Notes: generated from the sequence alone by a model not told the origin. A stretch of 64,000 nt of DNA from Pseudoalteromonas sp. GCY (GCF_016695175.1 NZ_CP068023.1:2185501-2249500); one strand, 5' to 3'; counted from the first letter of the stretch, positions 1-8,911 are shown. Numbers and translations: made by a program.

Positions 1-633
1 AACAAAGATGGTGTTCACTACAGTGGGATCAACTGGGACAGAGACGTAAGCGCTTATACTGTTGAAGATATCCGTAACGTGGTTGAAGGCGATCCAAGCC
101 CTTGTGGTAAAGGTAAAATCCTTATCAAACGTGGTATCGAAGTAGGCCACGTGTTCCAACTTGGAACTAAGTACTCTGAAGCAATGAAAGCTGGTGTACT
201 TGGCGAAGAAGGGAAAAACCAAACATTAACCATGGGTTGTTATGGTATTGGCGTTTCTCGTATCGTTGCCGCTGCAATCGAGCAAAATAACGATGATTAC
301 GGTATCAAATGGCCTGTTGCTATTGCGCCATTTGAGTTGGCAATCGTGCCAATGAATATGCATAAGTCTCACCGTATCCCAGAGATCGCAGAAAAGTTCT
401 ATGCAGATCTACAAAATGCGGGGATTGATGTGTTATTCGACGACCGTAAAGAACGTCCGGGCGTTATGTTTAACGATATGGAACTTATCGGTATTCCTTA
501 TACCCTAGTGATTGGAGAGCGTAACCTTGATGAAAATAAGGTTGAGCTGAAAAATCGTCAAACTGGCGAAAAACTGATGCTGGATATTGAATCTGCGGTT
601 GAAACAATCGTTAATGCAATTAAAAGCAAATAA
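1..633 (+). CDS. proS: Prolyl-tRNA synthetase, C-terminal part (5' end outside window)
   Basis: Charges tRNA-Pro with proline in the cytoplasm. The frame is open from base 1, so only about 210 C-terminal residues are present. Visible are the class II motif 3 region ([18 protein letters not shown]) and a complete anticodon-binding domain with the typical [19 protein letters not shown] and [11 protein letters not shown] stretches. The gene ends at TAA 631-633 and is followed by a strong intrinsic terminator at 655-683, so it closes its transcription unit. The family assignment is very secure; the start lies upstream of the window. Confidence 0.97.
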   Translation, partial: NKDGVHYSGINWDRDVSAYTVEDIRNVVEGDPSPCGKGKILIKRGIEVGHVFQLGTKYSEAMKAGVLGEEGKNQTLTMGCYGIGVSRIVAAAIEQNNDDYGIKWPVAIAPFELAIVPMNMHKSHRIPEIAEKFYADLQNAGIDVLFDDRKERPGVMFNDMELIGIPYTLVIGERNLDENKVELKNRQTGEKLMLDIESAVETIVNAIKSK

Positions 634-654
634 GTCTACTTAAAATTGCTTAAT

Positions 655-683
655 AAAAGAGCATACAGGTGTATGCTCTTTTG
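655..683 (+). terminator. Intrinsic terminator after proS
   Basis: A perfect 12-bp stem (AAAAGAGCATAC at 655-666 and GTATGCTCTTTT at 671-682) encloses an AGGT loop and ends in a T-rich tract. It lies 20 bases after the proS stop codon. The flanking A and T runs would also let it work on the other strand. Confidence 0.85.
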
Positions 684-764
684 TCATATTAGCTTCTCCT
701 AACTGCCCCGCCACTGTCATCTTTGCCTCTTAGCATTGTCATTATTACGCTAAAGAGCCAAGCT

Positions 765-1565
765 ATGAAAACAACATACTATCCGAGTATTTGGATCTCA
801 GACGTACACTTGGGCTACAAGGACTGTAAAGCGGAGTTCTTGCTAGATTTTCTCAACAAAACCGAATGTGATGTACTCTATCTGGTTGGTGATATCGTTG
901 ATCTATGGTCAATGAAACGCCAGTTTTTTTGGGATCCATCCCACTATCAGGTATTAGAATGCATACAAAAAAAAGCGGGATCTGGTACACGCGTTATCTA
1001 CATACCGGGTAATCACGACGAAACCTTCAGAAACTACGTTGGACAAACGCTTTTTAAAGTCGAAGTGCATAAAACCTTTATTCATACCACTTCCGCTGGT
1101 AAGCGGTTTTTATTACTACACGGTGATGATTTTGACTCGGCAACAAGATACAACAAATTGATCAGTATCATTGGGGATGCCGCTTATGATTTTCTACTCT
1201 TCTTAAATCGCTGGACCAATCGCGTACGGCGCTTATATGGCGGTCATTATTGGTCGCTTGCATCTTGGCTGAAAAGGCGCGTGCATAAAGCCAGAGAGGC
1301 CATTGCCGCATTCGAGAACGCAGCAATTCATGAAGCGAAGAAGCAAGGTGTCGACGGCATTATCTGCGGACATATCCACCAACCGGAGATCCGTGTCGTA
1401 GATGGTATTGTGTACTGCAACGATGGTGATTGGATAGAAAACTGCACGGCATTGGTTGAAAACCAAGAAGGTCGTATCGAATTGCTGCATTGGTCAGATG
1501 TACAATCTGTCCTCAACGTAGTTGAAATTGACAATGTTAAAACCGACAGTGTTGAAGCCGCTTAG
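765..1565 (+). CDS. UDP-2,3-diacylglucosamine diphosphatase-family metallophosphoesterase
   Basis: A 266-residue calcineurin-like phosphoesterase of the LpxH/COG2908 type, a family that includes the lipid A step hydrolysing UDP-2,3-diacylglucosamine. Metal-binding motifs appear in order: WISDVHLG near the N terminus, YLVGDIVDLW, IPGNHDE, LLLHGDDFD and GHIHQPEIR. The ATG at 765 is chosen because it starts right before the conserved domain; an ATG at 723 would add a hydrophobic tail unlike the family. It is longer than classical LpxH (about 240) and carries a WTNRVRRLYGG insert, so it may be a paralogue acting on another phospholipid or nucleotide. I therefore give no symbol. It is followed convergently by a small membrane-protein gene. 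Confidence 0.8.
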   Translation: MKTTYYPSIWISDVHLGYKDCKAEFLLDFLNKTECDVLYLVGDIVDLWSMKRQFFWDPSHYQVLECIQKKAGSGTRVIYIPGNHDETFRNYVGQTLFKVEVHKTFIHTTSAGKRFLLLHGDDFDSATRYNKLISIIGDAAYDFLLFLNRWTNRVRRLYGGHYWSLASWLKRRVHKAREAIAAFENAAIHEAKKQGVDGIICGHIHQPEIRVVDGIVYCNDGDWIENCTALVENQEGRIELLHWSDVQSVLNVVEIDNVKTDSVEAA

Positions 1566-1587
1566 TCAGCGGCTTCAGTTCTTCCAG

Positions 1588-1881
1588 TCACTCTTCTTTT
1601 AATAGCTGATGCAGTAAATCAACGCGTTTATTGATACGCTTGTTTTGCACGTATGCCTCCGCGCTTAAGCTCATCATTAAAATCAAAAAGATGTATAAAA
1701 CGGGTTGTTCAATAATTTCTGGGTAGCGATAAATTAAAAATACGACTGCCGTTAGCATAGCGATGATCTGGTAGAATCGTCGCTTATTATTAGGCCTCAG
1801 CGAATTAAACTCTTTTAGTATCGCTTCCTTTCGCGACATATCCTCAAACAGCGCCTGAGGACAATCCTGATTTTGCTTCAT
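1588..1881 (-). CDS. Small membrane protein of unknown function
   Basis: A 97-residue product not recognised. It has a charged N-terminal half, two hydrophobic stretches around residues 40-52 and 60-75 (IIAMLTAVVFLIYRY and VLYIFLILMMSL) that could be inner-membrane segments, and a basic/acidic C-terminal helix ending DLLHQLLKEE. It lies just downstream of the natAB-like genes on the same strand, with about 50 bases between. That position makes a role linked to the exporter possible but unproven. Confidence 0.6.
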   Translation of the reverse strand: MKQNQDCPQALFEDMSRKEAILKEFNSLRPNNKRRFYQIIAMLTAVVFLIYRYPEIIEQPVLYIFLILMMSLSAEAYVQNKRINKRVDLLHQLLKEE

Positions 1882-1932
1882 ATATAGACCTTTTCTCTAT
1901 TTTTTAGTGCTGGTTAACGTCCGCACTACACT

Positions 1933-3141
1933 TTACCTAAACAATACGGTTTCTTTATTAAACCATTTAACGCAGCACACGAGTAACCCTGCTGCTAAAA
2001 CGGCAGAAGCGCCAAAAATTAATGCGACGTAACCATAATCAACCGTGCCTTTGATGATTTCTTTAATCGCTAATGCCACATTGGTAATTGGGATCAATGC
2101 AGTTTTAGCGGTTAACTCCATATTTGGCATTAAAGACATCACAATGGGAATGAAGATCCCCATGCTGAGTGGCCCCATGTAGTTTTGTGCTTCTTTAAAG
2201 GTTCTGGCGTAAATTGAGATGGCAAGTGTTAGCGACGAAAGCATCACAGCAACAGGAAGCAACAACGCAAAAATCAAGACAAAGTCTAATAATGCAACCG
2301 AAGAGAAGGCGTTTTTAATCACGTCTAGCTCGACAAAGCTACTGGCAATTCCTATCCACAGTGCCATGCTGGAGACCGTGATAAGCGCACAGAATATTGA
2401 ACTGCTCAATACGGTTAAAAATTTACCTAACACCAGCTCTGTGCGTGAGATTGGTGTTAATAACAGCGTCTCTAAGGTGCCACGCTCTTTCTCTCCAGCG
2501 CCTAAATCAATAGCTGGATAGCTTGCCCCCATCAATACCAACGGAATCAACATGTAAGGGATAAACGCACCTAACTTCTCGCCTAAATTTTCGCGTTTGT
2601 CAGCAGTATCCACTTTAGTAATCGATATGGGTTGGAGCACTGCCGCTTGCTCCGCCTGCGACAATCCCAGTGAGGTTAACTTATCCGCTCTGAGTTCATC
2701 AGAAAACTTCTTAGCAAGTTTAGACAAGCGGTCGTATATAAAGTTGATAGATTGCGCATCGTTAAACACGATTTTCCATTCACTTTTTACTCCAGACTCC
2801 AGATTTTCAACCGGATCGGATGGAATAAAAACCCCAACATCGATCACGCCACTTCGTACCGCGTCACGCAGCGCTTCAACGCTATCAAGGCGGAGCTCAC
2901 CAGCATATTTCTTAAAACTTTTATGATAAAAAACCTGCTCTGAAAACTTTTCAGCATAAGCTTCATTTACGATGTAATACGTATGAACTTCTTGCTTCGC
3001 TTCCATAGCGGCTTGTGAAGCCATAAAGCCAACTAAAGCCATAATCACGGGAAATACCAACATCGGCAGTGCAATCACAAAAAATAGTGTTTTGCGGTCG
3101 CGCAGCAGCTCTCTAATTTCTTTTAAAAATACCTCAAACAT
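1933..3141 (-). CDS. natB: ABC-type exporter permease, NatB family
   Basis: Membrane permease of a NatAB-type ABC-2 exporter (402 residues). A cytoplasmic amphipathic start (VFLKEIRELLRDRKTLFFV) leads into membrane segment 1, followed by a large extracytoplasmic domain (about residues 45-190). Five or six further membrane segments follow, with the conserved GAGEKERGTLETLLLTPISR loop near residue 220. The family is known for Na+ export in Bacillus; the substrate here cannot be read from sequence. The start overlaps the natA-like stop by 8 bases, indicating translational coupling. Confidence 0.85.
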   Translation of the reverse strand: MFEVFLKEIRELLRDRKTLFFVIALPMLVFPVIMALVGFMASQAAMEAKQEVHTYYIVNEAYAEKFSEQVFYHKSFKKYAGELRLDSVEALRDAVRSGVIDVGVFIPSDPVENLESGVKSEWKIVFNDAQSINFIYDRLSKLAKKFSDELRADKLTSLGLSQAEQAAVLQPISITKVDTADKRENLGEKLGAFIPYMLIPLVLMGASYPAIDLGAGEKERGTLETLLLTPISRTELVLGKFLTVLSSSIFCALITVSSMALWIGIASSFVELDVIKNAFSSVALLDFVLIFALLLPVAVMLSSLTLAISIYARTFKEAQNYMGPLSMGIFIPIVMSLMPNMELTAKTALIPITNVALAIKEIIKGTVDYGYVALIFGASAVLAAGLLVCCVKWFNKETVLFR

Positions 3142-3919
3142 GCTGTGCTCCTGTTAACAAATTCAAAAATGCCTGATTTAGCTCTTCACTTTGCCCCTTT
3201 GCTTTAAACTCAGCCAAACTGCCATCAAAACAGGTGATCCCTTTATCGATAACAGACACCCTGTCGCACAATAACGCTACTTCATCTAAGTGATGGGTAG
3301 AAAATATAACGGGTGTACCACGTGCTTTGAGGTCGCGAATAAAAGAGATAACCGTTTGTGTGGTCATAATATCAAGGCCAGTCGTAGGCTCATCTAGTAC
3401 CACGACTTTAGGACTATGTACTACCGCCCTTGCTATATTGGTCTTTTGTTTCATACCGGTCGATAGGTGTTCAGCCCTTTTATCTAAAAAGGTCTCCATC
3501 TCTAAGCGCTGAAACAACTCATCACATTTCGCTTTTAATGCTTTTCCTTTTAAACCATGAAGTCGTGCAAAATATTCAACATTTTCTTTGGCGGTAAGAC
3601 GCCCATATAACCCTGTTGACCCTGATAAAAAACCGATGGCTTTGCGTGCAACAACAGGCTTTTTCACAATATCCTGACCATCCACTAAGATAGTACCGGC
3701 ATCCGGCGTCAGCGCAGTTGATAGCATACGCAAAGTGGTGGTTTTTCCCGCCCCATTGGGGCCGAGCAATCCAAGTACTTCGCCTTGTCCACAGTGCAGG
3801 TTGACCTCTTCTACACTGTGAAAAAAACCATCACGCTCGCGAGGATCCGTCTGGCTCTTTTTCTTTTTGTGTTCGCGAGTCAGGGCGAAGCGTTTTTTTA
3901 ATCCATTGATAGCTATCAT
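3134..3919 (-). CDS. natA: ABC exporter ATP-binding protein, NatA family
   Basis: ATPase partner of the adjacent permease (261 residues). It carries Walker A GPNGAGKT (53-60), signature LSTGMKQK (152-159), Walker B VVVLDEPT (172-179) and the H-loop FSTHHLDEV. A basic, lysine-rich insertion (about residues 15-30, EHKKKKSQTDPRERD) interrupts the usual N-terminal strand and is a little unusual. It is preceded by the DUF3025 gene with a 1-base gap, so the three genes probably form one leftward operon. Confidence 0.88.
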   Translation of the reverse strand: MIAINGLKKRFALTREHKKKKSQTDPRERDGFFHSVEEVNLHCGQGEVLGLLGPNGAGKTTTLRMLSTALTPDAGTILVDGQDIVKKPVVARKAIGFLSGSTGLYGRLTAKENVEYFARLHGLKGKALKAKCDELFQRLEMETFLDKRAEHLSTGMKQKTNIARAVVHSPKVVVLDEPTTGLDIMTTQTVISFIRDLKARGTPVIFSTHHLDEVALLCDRVSVIDKGITCFDGSLAEFKAKGQSEELNQAFLNLLTGAQHV

Positions 3920-3920
3920 G

Positions 3921-4745
3921 CTACTTCCTTCTTTTCGGCCTGAAATAGTCCGTATTTTGATAAAATTCTAAGTCTTGTGGCTCATGCCAGTTTGGGATCC
4001 CAAGCAGCGGAATGGGTGACATTTTGGTATTGTCTTCAAGCAGCCCATCATTGATCAGTGCGACCAATTTATCATCTAACCAACGATATTGTTCGCTTAA
4101 TGAAAGTTGCCAAAATGCAGCATCAACATTGATACACACCAGTTTTCCCGTTAGCCCAATAAAGGGATTGGTTAGCATCTCGTAGTTTGCGTGGCCAAAT
4201 ACGAAAGGCTTTAGGTTTTGCTGCCATTCTGAGCGATTATCGTAAAATAAACTCTGCCATTGGTGTGATTTAAAGGCATCACGCCATTTATCATCATCGA
4301 TTGCCAACACCAAACCACACTCATCAAAGAGTGTTAACGCGTTACGCTTTTTACTTCGCTGCTTTAAACCAAACTGTGCTATTTCTTCGATATGTAGGGC
4401 ATTTAACAAAGCTTTTGTTTTTGGGAATAAACACCAAATCAACGCACCAAATAAGTCGTGCCAGTTTTGACTACGCGTCGGTACCTGATGGGTTTCAAAG
4501 ATAATCTCTTCATAGTATTTATCGCCAAAATCTATCGTTTCATCGGCCACAAAGCGGGTATTATACTGTTGCAAGCTAATGCTGTTTACGTGCGAAGACA
4601 ACCACTGGGGGCTTGGCCAGTCTTGTTGGCTTTTTAAGTCAAAAAGCTGATTTAAATGGGAAAATGGCTCAGCATGTAAACATGCAACCTGCCACGCCTC
4701 AGGCGCTGTAAACTTTTTCATTTGATTGAGATACTTATCATGCAA
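3921..4745 (-). CDS. DUF3025 family protein
   Basis: A 274-residue soluble protein that I recognise as DUF3025, a family of unknown function common in gammaproteobacteria. Typical features are the central HDLFGALIWCLFPKTKALLN segment, a WQSLFYDNRSEW stretch, GHANYEMLTNPFIGLTG, and the C-terminal PIPLLGIPNWHEPQDLEFYQ signature. Start could be the annotated ATG or the in-frame ATG nine codons later (MKKFTAPEAW). It heads the operon with natAB-like genes. No signal peptide or catalytic motif is obvious. Confidence 0.75.
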   Translation of the reverse strand: MHDKYLNQMKKFTAPEAWQVACLHAEPFSHLNQLFDLKSQQDWPSPQWLSSHVNSISLQQYNTRFVADETIDFGDKYYEEIIFETHQVPTRSQNWHDLFGALIWCLFPKTKALLNALHIEEIAQFGLKQRSKKRNALTLFDECGLVLAIDDDKWRDAFKSHQWQSLFYDNRSEWQQNLKPFVFGHANYEMLTNPFIGLTGKLVCINVDAAFWQLSLSEQYRWLDDKLVALINDGLLEDNTKMSPIPLLGIPNWHEPQDLEFYQNTDYFRPKRRK

Positions 4746-4838
4746 TTAGCCGACTATTTTACTGAAGCGCCTGATACTTGGCAAAAGCCAATTGTAAATG
4801 AGCGTAACAGGCTAAATCGCATGCTAAAATTAAGGTAA
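4740..4838 (+). CDS. Possible 32-residue small protein (uncertain)
   Basis: ATG at 4740 opens a short frame starting MQLADYFTEAPDTWQKP and ending in the basic stretch NERNRLNRMLKLR before TAA at 4836-4838. It is divergent to, and overlaps by a few bases, the start of the DUF3025 gene. The composition is protein-like, but there is no clear ribosome-binding site and no homologue that I recognise. It may equally be chance or the remnant of a longer gene. Confidence 0.2.
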   Translation: MQLADYFTEAPDTWQKPIVNERNRLNRMLKLR

Positions 4839-4979
4839 TTATTAAAAATTGTGCGGTGTTCTGTACCAGCTACGGATTTTCATTAATTTCTATCTTCTCT
4901 AGCCGTCTTGTCCCACTCGAACTTTTACGCATTTTATGTTACTACTTATGGGTTCCTAACAAGTAAAAGAAAGGCAATT

Positions 4980-6605
4980 ATGAAACTTAAACTGACGCTC
5001 AGCGCTCTATCTATGGCGGTGCTGGCGGGCTGTGTTAGCACTAGCAATAGCCCCCAAGACATCGATACTGCATACAATAGTATTAATGATGCTCAACTCA
5101 GAGCCCATATTAAAACCCTTGCCTCTGACGAATTTGGCGGCCGTGCTCCGTCAACAAAAGGTGAAGAGCTAACGCTTGCCTATTTAACCAAACATTTTAA
5201 AGCGCTTGGCTATCAGCCAGGCAATGGCAACAGCTTCTTGCAAGAAGTGCCGCTTGTTTCGCTTGAAGCCGATCCTAATATGACGTTAACAATCGGTGGC
5301 AAAAACTACGAATATAAAAAAGACATGGTGATGGGTTCGGCCCGTATCAGTGAACTCGAATCAATTAAAGATTCGGAGCTGGTTTTTGTTGGCTATGGCG
5401 TAAATGCTCCGGAATACGACTGGAATGACTATGAAGGCCTAGACGTGAAAGGCAAGACAGTGGTTATGCTAGTAAACGATCCAGGTTTTGCTAATCCTGA
5501 CTCGGGTAAATTTACCGGTGAAGCAATGACCTATTATGGTCGTTGGACTTATAAATACGAAGAAGCTTCACGCCAAGGCGCAGCAGGTGCGATCATTATT
5601 CATGAAACAGCGCCGGCTTCTTATCCTTGGAGCGTAGTAGAAAATTCTTGGAGTGGCCCACAGTTTGGCTTCCAAAAAGAAAATAACAATATGGACCGCG
5701 TTGCGGTTGAAGGTTGGGTAACGGTAGACGTTGCTAAAGAGCTGTTTCAAAAGGCAGGACTTGATTTTGACACGGCAAAGAAAAAAGCTGCTGAAGGTGC
5801 ATATCACGTTGATATGGGCAACCTAAGCGCGTCAGTTACTGTCAAGAACACCATCAAAAAATCAACTTCGTATAACTTTATCGCCACCCTACCTGGTAGT
5901 AATAAGTCTGACGAGCACATCATCTACTCAGCACACTGGGATCATTTAGGTACCGATCCAAACCGTAAAGGCGATCAGATCTATAACGGTGCGCATGATA
6001 ATGCCAGCGGTACAGGCGGTATGATTGAGGTAGCTGAAGCCTTTACTAAACTCCCTACTCGCCCTAGCCGTTCAATTACATTTTTGGCTGTGACGGCTGA
6101 AGAACAAGGTCTGTTAGGTTCTAAATTTTATGCTGCAAACCCTGTTATTCCAGCAGAGAAAACCGTTGCTAACATCAATATGGATAGCCTAAATTTATTG
6201 GGTAAAGTAAAAGACATCAGCGTAGTTGGGATTGGTAAATCTGAGCTTGATGAAATGCTAGAAACCGCAGCAAAAGTACAAGACCGTGTCGTTTCAGGGG
6301 ATCCACGTCCTGCCGCTGGTGGTTACTATCGCTCTGATCACTTCGCATTTGCGAACATGGGCGTGCCTGCAATGTACGCCGGTGGTGGAACCGAAGCACG
6401 TGACGAAGAGACTGAAACCTACCGTAAACGTATGGGATTAGTATTGCGCGGTTGTTATCATCAGCCGTGTGACCGCTACCGTGAAGAGTGGGATTTAAGC
6501 GGAGCGATACAGGATCTACAGCTGTTCTTTAAAGTTGGCTATGATGTCTCTGAGCAAGACGCTTGGCCAAAATGGAAAGCAACGGCAGAGTTCCAAAGAA
6601 AATAA
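4980..6605 (+). CDS. M28-family zinc peptidase, predicted lipoprotein
   Basis: A 541-residue exported aminopeptidase-like metallopeptidase. The ATG at 4980, preceded by an AAGAAAGG ribosome site, gives a lipoprotein signal with lipobox LAGC near residues 14-18. A PA-type insert (about 150-290) precedes the catalytic domain. Zinc ligands of family M28 are visible: HWDHLG, GAHDNASGTGG, the catalytic Glu in TAEEQGLLGS, NINMDSLN and the final His in YRSDHFAFANMG. It probably trims peptides at the outer membrane or in the periplasm. The upstream in-frame ATG at 4908 would bury the lipobox and was rejected. Confidence 0.88.
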   Translation: MKLKLTLSALSMAVLAGCVSTSNSPQDIDTAYNSINDAQLRAHIKTLASDEFGGRAPSTKGEELTLAYLTKHFKALGYQPGNGNSFLQEVPLVSLEADPNMTLTIGGKNYEYKKDMVMGSARISELESIKDSELVFVGYGVNAPEYDWNDYEGLDVKGKTVVMLVNDPGFANPDSGKFTGEAMTYYGRWTYKYEEASRQGAAGAIIIHETAPASYPWSVVENSWSGPQFGFQKENNNMDRVAVEGWVTVDVAKELFQKAGLDFDTAKKKAAEGAYHVDMGNLSASVTVKNTIKKSTSYNFIATLPGSNKSDEHIIYSAHWDHLGTDPNRKGDQIYNGAHDNASGTGGMIEVAEAFTKLPTRPSRSITFLAVTAEEQGLLGSKFYAANPVIPAEKTVANINMDSLNLLGKVKDISVVGIGKSELDEMLETAAKVQDRVVSGDPRPAAGGYYRSDHFAFANMGVPAMYAGGGTEARDEETETYRKRMGLVLRGCYHQPCDRYREEWDLSGAIQDLQLFFKVGYDVSEQDAWPKWKATAEFQRK

Positions 6606-6611
6606 TGCAAA

Positions 6612-6626
6612 TGATATTGATTTTCA
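6612..6626 (+). promoter_or_regulatory. Fur-like metal-regulator box upstream of the metal exporter
   Basis: TGATATTGATTTTCA matches the 7-1-7 Fur consensus (TGATAAT-N-ATTATCA) with one mismatch per half. It lies 50 bases upstream of the exporter start, just after the M28 gene stop. Fur, or a manganese-sensing relative such as Mur, is the likely binder; this is inferred from sequence only. Confidence 0.5.
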
Positions 6627-6640
6627 TTTAAAATAAAATT

Positions 6641-6675
6641 AAAGTGCAACTTAGACAATACACGGGTTGCACTTT
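6641..6675 (+). promoter_or_regulatory. Inverted repeat abutting the exporter start codon
   Basis: A perfect 10-bp inverted repeat (AAAGTGCAAC at 6641-6650, GTTGCACTTT at 6666-6675) with a 15-base spacer ends directly before ATG 6676. It lacks a long T run. It may be a weak terminator for the M28 gene or an mRNA hairpin or operator controlling exporter translation. Confidence 0.45.
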
Positions 6676-7842
6676 ATGTTTTCATCTCTACTTCGATACT
6701 CTCAACCAGCACATGGCGATAAGGTTAGTTTATTGTTCAACAAGCGGCTGATTTTACCCCTTGTTATTATTGTACTTTTAGCATTTGAAACGGCGAGACC
6801 AATTGTGGTCAGCGCGCTGAGTGATGCATTCTTTCAAGTCAGCGTTTTTGTTGCCGCTACCCTGCTCGTGTACTACTTTCTTGTTGACAGAATTCCACAG
6901 CTTAATCTCAGTTATCTTAGTACCAAATCCCCTATTCTCGAAATAGCCATGGCGTCAATATTGGGCGCACTACCAGGCTGTGGTGGTGCGATTATCGTGG
7001 TCACCCAATTTACCAAAAAACAAGCAAGCTTTGCTTCAGTTGTCGCAGTGCTTACTGCGACGATGGGAGATGCTGCGTTTTTGCTACTCGCCAAAGAGCC
7101 CCTGACAGGCCTCACTATCATTGCGATGGGCGTTGGTGTGGGTATCGTGAGTGGGCTATGTGTGCACTTAATTCATAAACCCGATTTTTGTGTCCCGCAG
7201 ACCATCAATGAGGTCGAAGAAGAAACCTTACACGCGAGCCGTGCGTTTAGTCTAAGCCGTAAGGTGTGGAAGCTGTGCTTACTACCTAGCCTTGCAATTG
7301 CACTCGCGATTGCTTTTAACGTCGACTTAACACCTTTTGATACAGAAATTGCTTGGCTTGGTGCAGCATTATGTCTTTTCGCTGTTTGCGTGTGGGCGCT
7401 TAATTCAAAAGGCGTTAGCTATAAAGACATCACCTGTGAAGAAGGTGAATGCGATCCGCCGTCAAAACTCACTAGAGTACTACAAGACACGCACTTTGTG
7501 ACCGCTTGGGTCGTTGCAAGCTTCTTGTTGTACGAATTGTCTACAGCGTATTTGGGGCTTGATCTCGCAGTTTGGTTTAAAGACTATGCGCTGTATGCAC
7601 CACTGGTGGCCATTCTTGTCGGATTATTACCAGGCTGTGGCCCCCAAATTGTTGTTACAACGCTTTACCTGCAAGGTGTCGTGCCATTTAGTGCCCTTGC
7701 AGCCAATGCCGTTGCTAACGATGGCGATGCGTTATTTCCAGCGATAGCATTGGCACCAAGGGCGGCGCTATTTGCCACCATCTACTCTGCAGTGCCTGCA
7801 TTTATCGTGGGCTACGGCCTCTACTACATTAATTTGGCTTAA
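6676..7842 (+). CDS. Putative manganese/heavy-metal exporter (10-11 TM, PF11449 type)
   Basis: A polytopic inner-membrane protein (388 residues) of the family annotated as putative manganese transporter / 10-TM heavy-metal exporter. It is an internal duplication: each half carries the same signature, ILGALPGCGGAIIVVTQF in the first half (about 97-114) and VGLLPGCGPQIVVTTLY in the second. The paired PGCG motifs probably line the permeation path. The ATG at 6676 is preferred over the TTG at 6667. A central hydrophilic loop (about 165-210) separates the halves and holds an acidic CEEGECD cluster further on. A Fur-like box and a hairpin precede it, in line with metal control. Confidence 0.75.
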   Translation: MFSSLLRYSQPAHGDKVSLLFNKRLILPLVIIVLLAFETARPIVVSALSDAFFQVSVFVAATLLVYYFLVDRIPQLNLSYLSTKSPILEIAMASILGALPGCGGAIIVVTQFTKKQASFASVVAVLTATMGDAAFLLLAKEPLTGLTIIAMGVGVGIVSGLCVHLIHKPDFCVPQTINEVEEETLHASRAFSLSRKVWKLCLLPSLAIALAIAFNVDLTPFDTEIAWLGAALCLFAVCVWALNSKGVSYKDITCEEGECDPPSKLTRVLQDTHFVTAWVVASFLLYELSTAYLGLDLAVWFKDYALYAPLVAILVGLLPGCGPQIVVTTLYLQGVVPFSALAANAVANDGDALFPAIALAPRAALFATIYSAVPAFIVGYGLYYINLA

Positions 7843-7979
7843 TACTTGAGTACGTCGACGAAGTGATCGGACGCAGGCTCATACACGATCTGGCAGTTTA
7901 GGGTTATGAGTTCAACCAAATCTGACCGTTCGTAACTAATTAATGGCCGAAAAGAGCGAATAGCGGGCGGTCAAATAAA
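7839..7979 (-). pseudogene. Possible 3' remnant of a minus-strand gene
   Basis: On the minus strand a frame reads RSFRPLISYERSDLVELIT and then LNCQIVYEPASDHFVDVLKY before TAA at 7841-7839. Its composition is protein-like, but an in-frame stop cuts it off upstream at about 7980 and no start codon is present. The stop overlaps the metal-exporter stop convergently. The family is not recognised. It may be what the integron's distal end truncated, or it may be chance. Confidence 0.25.
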
Positions 7980-8048
7980 CGTATTTTTGGACAAAAATGT
8001 TTTAGGTCGTCGGCTGTATTAGACGAATTTCGAATAAAAATTTCTATG

Positions 8049-8174
8049 GGCTAACGCCGCTTTAAGTAGTGAGAAACGCAATACAAAAGCCTCAGCATGC
8101 CACCTTAATCACTAAAATCAACGCATAGCGAAAATGCCACGCGTTGCGAATCACTCTTATACAGACTGTTAGGG
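8049..8174 (-). repeat. attC site 1 (distal end of the array)
   Basis: Ends GGCTAAC (8049-8055) and GTTAGGG (8168-8174) match the RYYYAAC/GTTRRRY core pair. The interior is about 110 bases with imperfect dyad symmetry. It follows the DUF5710 pseudogene, whose restored stop codon lies in the GTTAGGG core. Confidence 0.75.
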
Positions 8175-8790
8175 CTGAAACTCTTTCATTTGCCCATTTT
8201 CCAATATATGCTCAATAACCCCATATGATTCAGATGCTGAGATTTTTACAAATCCACTTTCTTTCAGTTTAGTAATAGAAATATCGGCTGACATTTCTGC
8301 ACTGATAGGGGAAAAGCACCCTCCGGTTCAGAATGCATAAAAAAGTCACCTAGTGGGGCTTTGCAATGTTGACAATGATTCATGTAGTAAAATGAATCGG
8401 ACGTTGCAGAATAATCCAAGTAATAACTTTTGAAGTGTAGATCCAAGTATACTATCAGTCTCTCTGGGAGAAAGCTGACGTATAAATACTTGGTTATTCC
8501 TTCAGAGCGCTCATCACTTTCAGTGTCGATTGTGCCATGACTAGCAAAGGTAATGACTTCAGATGGTTTGTCGCACTTCCAGCAAGCTCTGTCGATTGAA
8601 GCAGATAAAATGGAGAGATAGCTTTTTGCGATGCACGATCATCATAAATCGGTAGCCAATTTTCGAATGGTCCCGTATCTAAACCTTTTGGAACGAACCA
8701 CTTCTTTCTCTCTGAGTGCCAACGAGCGCCCAAAGACTTTACTTTCTCTTTATCCTCAAATGGAACTTCTAAATATGTTATTTCATCCAT
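8169..8790 (-). pseudogene. Frameshifted cassette gene: DUF5710 plus zinc-ribbon protein
   Basis: Three minus-strand frames join into one protein. Frame A (from 8790) encodes a DUF5710 domain: YLEVPFEDKEKVKSLGARW, then KKWFVPKGLD and FENWLP. At the A5 run (8623-8627) the homologous frame continues as KSYLSILSASIDRACWKCD and on to YYMNHCQHCKAPLGDFF. Near a C4 run (8306-8312) it shifts again to ISAEMSADISITKLKESGF and ends KEFQP at TAA 8171-8169. ACWKC and HCQHC form a probable zinc ribbon. Two single-base indels at homopolymers suggest decay, although sequencing error is possible. The intact protein would be about 205 residues, function unknown. Confidence 0.75.
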
Positions 8791-8813
8791 AAAAAGCTAC
8801 CTATTTCGATAAG

Positions 8814-8911
8814 CCCTAACGCCGCGTAAAGGCGTGGAATAACGTTTGCTACGCTTGAGCGAAGCGAAATCGGCACACGTTATGGAATCGCTCTTAAACG
8901 CTTTGTTATGT
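8814..8911 (-). repeat. attC site 2
   Basis: Ends CCCTAAC (8814-8820) and GTTATGT (8905-8911) fit the attC core rules. The interior has the paired arms GCCGCGTAAAGGCG and GCTTGAGCGAAGC. The higA stop codon overlaps the GTTA core, as is common in compact cassettes. Confidence 0.75.

Noticed and set aside
2219..2926. Plus-strand open frames opposite the NatB gene
   Set aside because: They are antisense shadows of a well-supported membrane protein gene, with serine-rich low-information composition.
8264..8446. Independent 60-residue gene in the distal cassette
   Set aside because: It is the middle to late part of the frameshifted DUF5710/zinc-ribbon gene.
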